Shown here piece by piece: positions 21,840 to 21,896 of a stretch of DNA of 21,896 bases (the stretch's first letter is position 1; the number at the start of each line of letters is the position of its first letter). The notes beneath the pieces are model-generated. The model had not been told where the DNA came from, searched no databases, and saw nothing but the letters and a program-made list of their open reading frames with translations. This DNA is from an uncultured Actinomycetes bacterium (GTDB taxonomy: Bacteria > Actinomycetota > Actinomycetes > Nanopelagicales > Nanopelagicaceae), in the NCBI GenBank assembly GCA_903922325.1, contig CAIXTG010000141.1, positions 1 through 21,896 of the forward strand, read 5' to 3'. The position numbers were made by a program, and so were the translations under genes.

Positions 21840-21896
21840 ATGCATGAGTTCACTCCTGAAGTCGAGGCGCTAGCCAATGAAGTATTGGCCTATAGC
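21840..21896 (+). CDS. 5' fragment of an unidentified gene (truncated by window end)
   Basis: An open frame from the ATG at 21840 runs off the window after 19 codons: MHEFTPEVEALANEVLAYS. It is too short to assign. The helical start loosely resembles PLP-dependent decarboxylases, but this is a guess. CAGACT, six bases before the ATG, is one base away from the TAGACT hexamer used at other starts. The overlapping ATG at 21844 opens a frame of only nine codons and is rejected. Confidence 0.45.
   Translation, partial: MHEFTPEVEALANEVLAYS

Noticed and set aside
1..21896. Mobile elements, CRISPR arrays, integrase or attachment site at the tRNA-Thr gene
   Set aside because: No transposase, integrase, spaced repeat or second copy of the tRNA 3' end was seen; all genes look like core actinobacterial genes.

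Overview
The window looks like core chromosome of an actinobacterium with moderate to low GC and a very compact genome. Evidence for the phylum is a mycothiol gene (mshA) and a mycothiol-synthase-like gene, a GlnR-type orphan regulator, CarD, an LpqE-like lipoprotein and a sulfurtransferase/DUF4395/DUF1416 cluster. The AT-rich codon use, 1-4 base gene overlaps and tiny intergenic gaps suggest a streamlined lineage such as the freshwater acI/Nanopelagicales group. That placement is inference. I see no mobile element, CRISPR array, phage gene or rRNA.

Layout. 1-2550: a class III aminotransferase converges on a glnR-mshD pair read from the minus strand. 2589-7859: a plus-strand run with a membrane-anchored thioredoxin, a short cysteine-containing leader peptide, DUF4395, a two-domain rhodanese, SseC/DUF1416, a Nur-like Fur regulator, YgfZ, two tiny membrane proteins, a nitrobindin-like protein and an asparaginase. 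The first part matches, as I recall it, the order around M. tuberculosis Rv0814c-Rv0819 (sseC2, cysA2, thiX, glnR, mshD). 7879-10392: mshA, ybjN-like and gpmA, as around Rv0486-Rv0489. 10393-15866: an LpqE-like lipoprotein divergent from carD, then ispDF (fused), cysS, rlmB and a GDSL hydrolase, as around Rv3579c-Rv3584. 15939-16013: tRNA-Thr(UGU). 16045-21896: a ChoD-like GMC oxidoreductase with a ferredoxin-like cysteine cluster, a beta-carbonic anhydrase, an alpha/beta hydrolase and a type II NADH dehydrogenase on the minus strand, a divergent NAD(P)-binding/DUF2867 protein, and the first 19 codons of another gene.

The genes point to linked themes of sulfur and thiol redox chemistry (thioredoxin, rhodanese, SseC, mycothiol, Fe-S-associated YgfZ), nitrogen control (GlnR, asparaginase) and housekeeping (isoprenoids, Cys-tRNA, rRNA methylation, glycolysis, respiration).

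The best regulatory signal is at 3062-3208. It is a 27-codon ORF of the actinobacterial sulfur leader-peptide type, apparently translated from a leaderless transcript, with an inverted repeat overlapping its stop codon, just ahead of the DUF4395-rhodanese-SseC genes. A TANNNT hexamer exactly 6-7 bases before the start codon recurs at nine starts here, which suggests that leaderless transcription is common in this genome. The mycothiol-synthase-like gene is also unusual: it has only the C-terminal GNAT domain and ends right after the LGF motif.
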